Origin: Halocalculus aciditolerans | GTDB taxonomy: Archaea > Halobacteriota > Halobacteria > Halobacteriales > Halobacteriaceae | Direction of reading: 5' to 3' | NCBI RefSeq assembly: GCF_014647475.1 | Contig: NZ_BMPG01000003.1 | Span: 248,001-312,000, forward strand | DNA: 64,000 bases | In this document: piece by piece, positions 62,151-64,000 of the stretch | Numbering within the stretch: position 1 is the stretch's first letter | Layout of the letters: the number at the start of each line of letters is the position of its first letter | Notes under the pieces: model-generated | Seen by the model: the letters and a program-made list of their open reading frames with translations, nothing else | Databases searched by the model: none | Told to the model about the DNA's origin: nothing | Made by a program: the position numbers and the translations under genes

Positions 62151-63450
62151 TCCGGCAGCGGATCCGCTGATTCAGGTCGCGGGGCTGACGAAGCATTTCG
62201 ATGTTTCGAGCGGCATCTTCGGCGGCTACGAGTTCTCACTGAACGGCCTACAGTTCCCGTTCAGGTACGACCCGGAGGTCGTTCGAGCGGTCGACGACGT
62301 CTCTTTCGAAATCGAACGTGGAGAGACGCTCGGCCTCGTCGGCGAGTCCGGTTGCGGGAAGTCCACGCTCGCGCGGGTTCTGCTTCAACTGCTTGAGCCG
62401 ACGGCGGGAGACATCTATTTCGAGGAGGAGAACCTCGCGGAGCTGAGCAGTGAGGCCCTCCGTCAGCGGCGGAAGGACATCCAGATAATATTCCAAGACC
62501 CTCAGTCGAGTCTCGACCCCCGGATGAAGGCCGGAGCGATTATCGAGGAACCGATGCAGGCACACGGGATGCTGGATGCAGCGGGTCGAGAGGAGCGCGC
62601 GAAGGAGCTCTTGGAGTCTGTGGGACTCGAATCCCAGTATTACGACCGGTATCCGCACGAGTTCTCGGGCGGTCAGCGCCAGCGGATTAATCTCGCGCGT
62701 GCGCTCTCCGTAGATCCGGAGTTCGTCGTGCTGGACGAGCCGACGAGCGCGCTCGACGTCTCTGTTCAGGCACAGATACTGAACACCTTGGACAGCCTCC
62801 AAGCGGAGTTCGGGTTGACGTACCTGTTTATCAGCCACGACCTCTCCGTTATTCGCCACATCAGTGATCGCGTGGCGGTGATGTACCTCGGCGAACTCGT
62901 GGAGGTTGCGCCCGTCGAGGCACTCTTCGAGGATCCGAAGCATCCATACACACGTGCACTCCTCTCCTCGATTCCGGTTCCAGACCCGCGAAACCGGGGT
63001 GAGCGAAGCGTTCTCGAAGGCGACGTTCCCAGCCCCATCAACCCGCCGTCAGGGTGTCGGTTCCGGACGCGCTGCCCCGCGCTTATCGCACCGGCCGAGC
63101 ACGACCTCTCCGAGACCGAATGGGAGAGCGTCCGGTCGTTGTTACGCGCAGTTTCCCGCCGCTCATTCGACCCTGACGACGTCGACGCAGGCACGCTTCG
63201 GGCGCGTTTCTTCGACGGACCGCTCTCAGACGCGCACTGCGAGGAAGTCATAGATCAGGCGATTAACCACGCTGTTACCGGCCGCTGGGACCAGTCGAGT
63301 AGCCTGCTAGAGCGTGAATTCTCACAGAAGAGTATCTGTGCGCAGTCTAACCCATCGCTCGAACGCATTCCGACCGACCGACGCGTCGCCTGCCACCGCC
63401 ATCACGTCGACGGCGGCGATGGAACCCGTGGAACGGGTGGAACAATGTAG
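62143..63450 (+). CDS. dppF: Peptide-type ABC ATPase DppF with a long C-terminal extension
   Basis: The 435-residue ATPase has Walker [18 protein letters not shown]-loop [16 protein letters not shown], signature [15 protein letters not shown], Walker [15 protein letters not shown] and switch His in [12 protein letters not shown]. An insert of about 25 residues before Walker A and about 100 extra residues after the usual Cys segment [12 protein letters not shown] make it far longer than typical DppF. The tail has Cys and His residues ([29 protein letters not shown]). GTG 62143 starts inside dppD with an 8-base overlap; an ATG at 62113 would extend it further into dppD and is less likely. Confidence 0.88.
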   Translation: MNSPAADPLIQVAGLTKHFDVSSGIFGGYEFSLNGLQFPFRYDPEVVRAVDDVSFEIERGETLGLVGESGCGKSTLARVLLQLLEPTAGDIYFEEENLAELSSEALRQRRKDIQIIFQDPQSSLDPRMKAGAIIEEPMQAHGMLDAAGREERAKELLESVGLESQYYDRYPHEFSGGQRQRINLARALSVDPEFVVLDEPTSALDVSVQAQILNTLDSLQAEFGLTYLFISHDLSVIRHISDRVAVMYLGELVEVAPVEALFEDPKHPYTRALLSSIPVPDPRNRGERSVLEGDVPSPINPPSGCRFRTRCPALIAPAEHDLSETEWESVRSLLRAVSRRSFDPDDVDAGTLRARFFDGPLSDAHCEEVIDQAINHAVTGRWDQSSSLLEREFSQKSICAQSNPSLERIPTDRRVACHRHHVDGGDGTRGTGGTM

Positions 63451-63507
63451 GCCACATCGCCCGTACGGCGGTCAGTATCGGTTACGACAACACAGGACAC
63501 GAAACTG

Positions 63508-64000
63508 ATGACGAAAGACATCATCCACGAACGAATCGAAGCACGCCGAACAGAGCTCGTCGCGCTGACGCGAAGCATCTGGGAGAATCCGGAGCTCGGT
63601 CTCGAGGAGACGGAATCCGCAGAGCTACTCGCCGATCGGCTCGCTGCAGACGGATTCTCAGTTGAGCGCGGCGTCGGTGGGATGGAGACCGCATTCGTCG
63701 CGAGCTACGGCGAGGGTGACCCGACGATCGGGATACTCGGAGAGTACGACGCACTCCCTGGCCTCTCACAGACGGTCTCGACGACGCGTGAACCAGTTGA
63801 GGAGGGCGGCCCCGGACACGGGTGCGGGCACAACCTCTTCGGCGTCGGGAGCCTCGGTGCCGCCATCGCGGTCAAGGACGCGATCGAAGCAGATGAGCTA
63901 GACGGAACGATCAGATACTACGGGTGTCCGGCCGAGGAGACGCTCGTCGGGAAAGTATACATGGCGCGAGCGGGCGTCTTCGACGATCTGGACGCCGCCC
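63508..64000 (+). CDS. M20-family peptidase/amidohydrolase, 3' end cut off by the window
   Basis: The open frame from ATG 63508 runs off the window after 164 codons. It begins MTKDIIHERIEARRTELVAL and shows GEYDALPGLSQTV, then GPGHGCGHNLFGVGSLGAA (metal-binding His) and YGCPAEETLVGKVYMARAG (catalytic Glu pair). That pattern is typical of the AbgB-like M20 group, which hydrolyses aminobenzoyl-glutamate and other N-acyl amino acids. It follows the ATPase gene by 57 bases and is probably in the same transcript, so it would cleave the imported compound. It is a different subfamily from the M20 gene at 13492. Confidence 0.85.
   Translation, partial: MTKDIIHERIEARRTELVALTRSIWENPELGLEETESAELLADRLAADGFSVERGVGGMETAFVASYGEGDPTIGILGEYDALPGLSQTVSTTREPVEEGGPGHGCGHNLFGVGSLGAAIAVKDAIEADELDGTIRYYGCPAEETLVGKVYMARAGVFDDLDAA

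Noticed and set aside
1-64000. tRNA or rRNA genes
   Set aside because: I looked through the intergenic gaps for cloverleaf-like GGTTC-type T-loops and rRNA words and found none that I could support.

Overview
The window looks like chromosome or megaplasmid sequence from a haloarchaeon. Most proteins are acidic and rich in Asp, Glu and Ala. Codons strongly prefer G or C in the third position, all four ABC substrate-binding proteins carry twin-arginine lipoprotein signals (RR plus LAGC-type lipobox), and many starts sit close behind archaeal TATA-like boxes. I see no rRNA, tRNA or CRISPR array. The theme is uptake and breakdown of nitrogen-containing and acyl compounds, arranged as five catabolic modules with their own importers and, mostly, their own regulators.

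Module 1 (about 1-16 kb) holds a Pot-type ABC importer, an agmatinase-family ureohydrolase, a protein that closely resembles ectoine hydrolase DoeA, an IclR regulator, two class III aminotransferases, a D-2-hydroxyacid dehydrogenase, an M20 amidohydrolase and an aldehyde dehydrogenase. These enzymes could supply all four steps from ectoine to aspartate, with an M20 enzyme in the place of DoeB. A shared operator-like motif, TACACAG-N3-CTGTGTA, lies before several of these genes.

Module 2 (about 16.3-34.2 kb) is visibly less GC-rich and begins with two nested, decayed insertion sequences. It encodes an IclR regulator divergent from a long run of acyl-CoA genes: dehydrogenase, MaoC hydratase, CoA-transferase, SDR, thiolase-like protein, DUF35 protein, CoA ligase, a complete Liv-type importer, enoyl-CoA hydratase, SCP2-like protein and alpha/beta hydrolase. 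I read it as a transferred island for an unknown carboxylic acid.

A two-gene ABC-2 exporter (34.3-36.2 kb) and a stretch of gene debris separate it from module 3 (37-49.9 kb). Module 3 has two aldehyde dehydrogenases and a second Pot-type importer on the minus strand. Divergent from these are an Lrp/AsnC regulator, an amidinotransferase-fold protein lacking its catalytic Cys, two FAD amine oxidoreductases and a class III aminotransferase. It looks like a polyamine, amino-acid or guanidino-compound pathway.

Module 4 (50.5-56 kb) contains hydantoinase/oxoprolinase subunits HyuB and HyuA, an Nramp-like transporter and a ribbon-helix-helix protein. Module 5 (56.4 kb to the end) contains a third IclR regulator, a full Dpp-type peptide importer and the start of an M20 peptidase that runs off the window.
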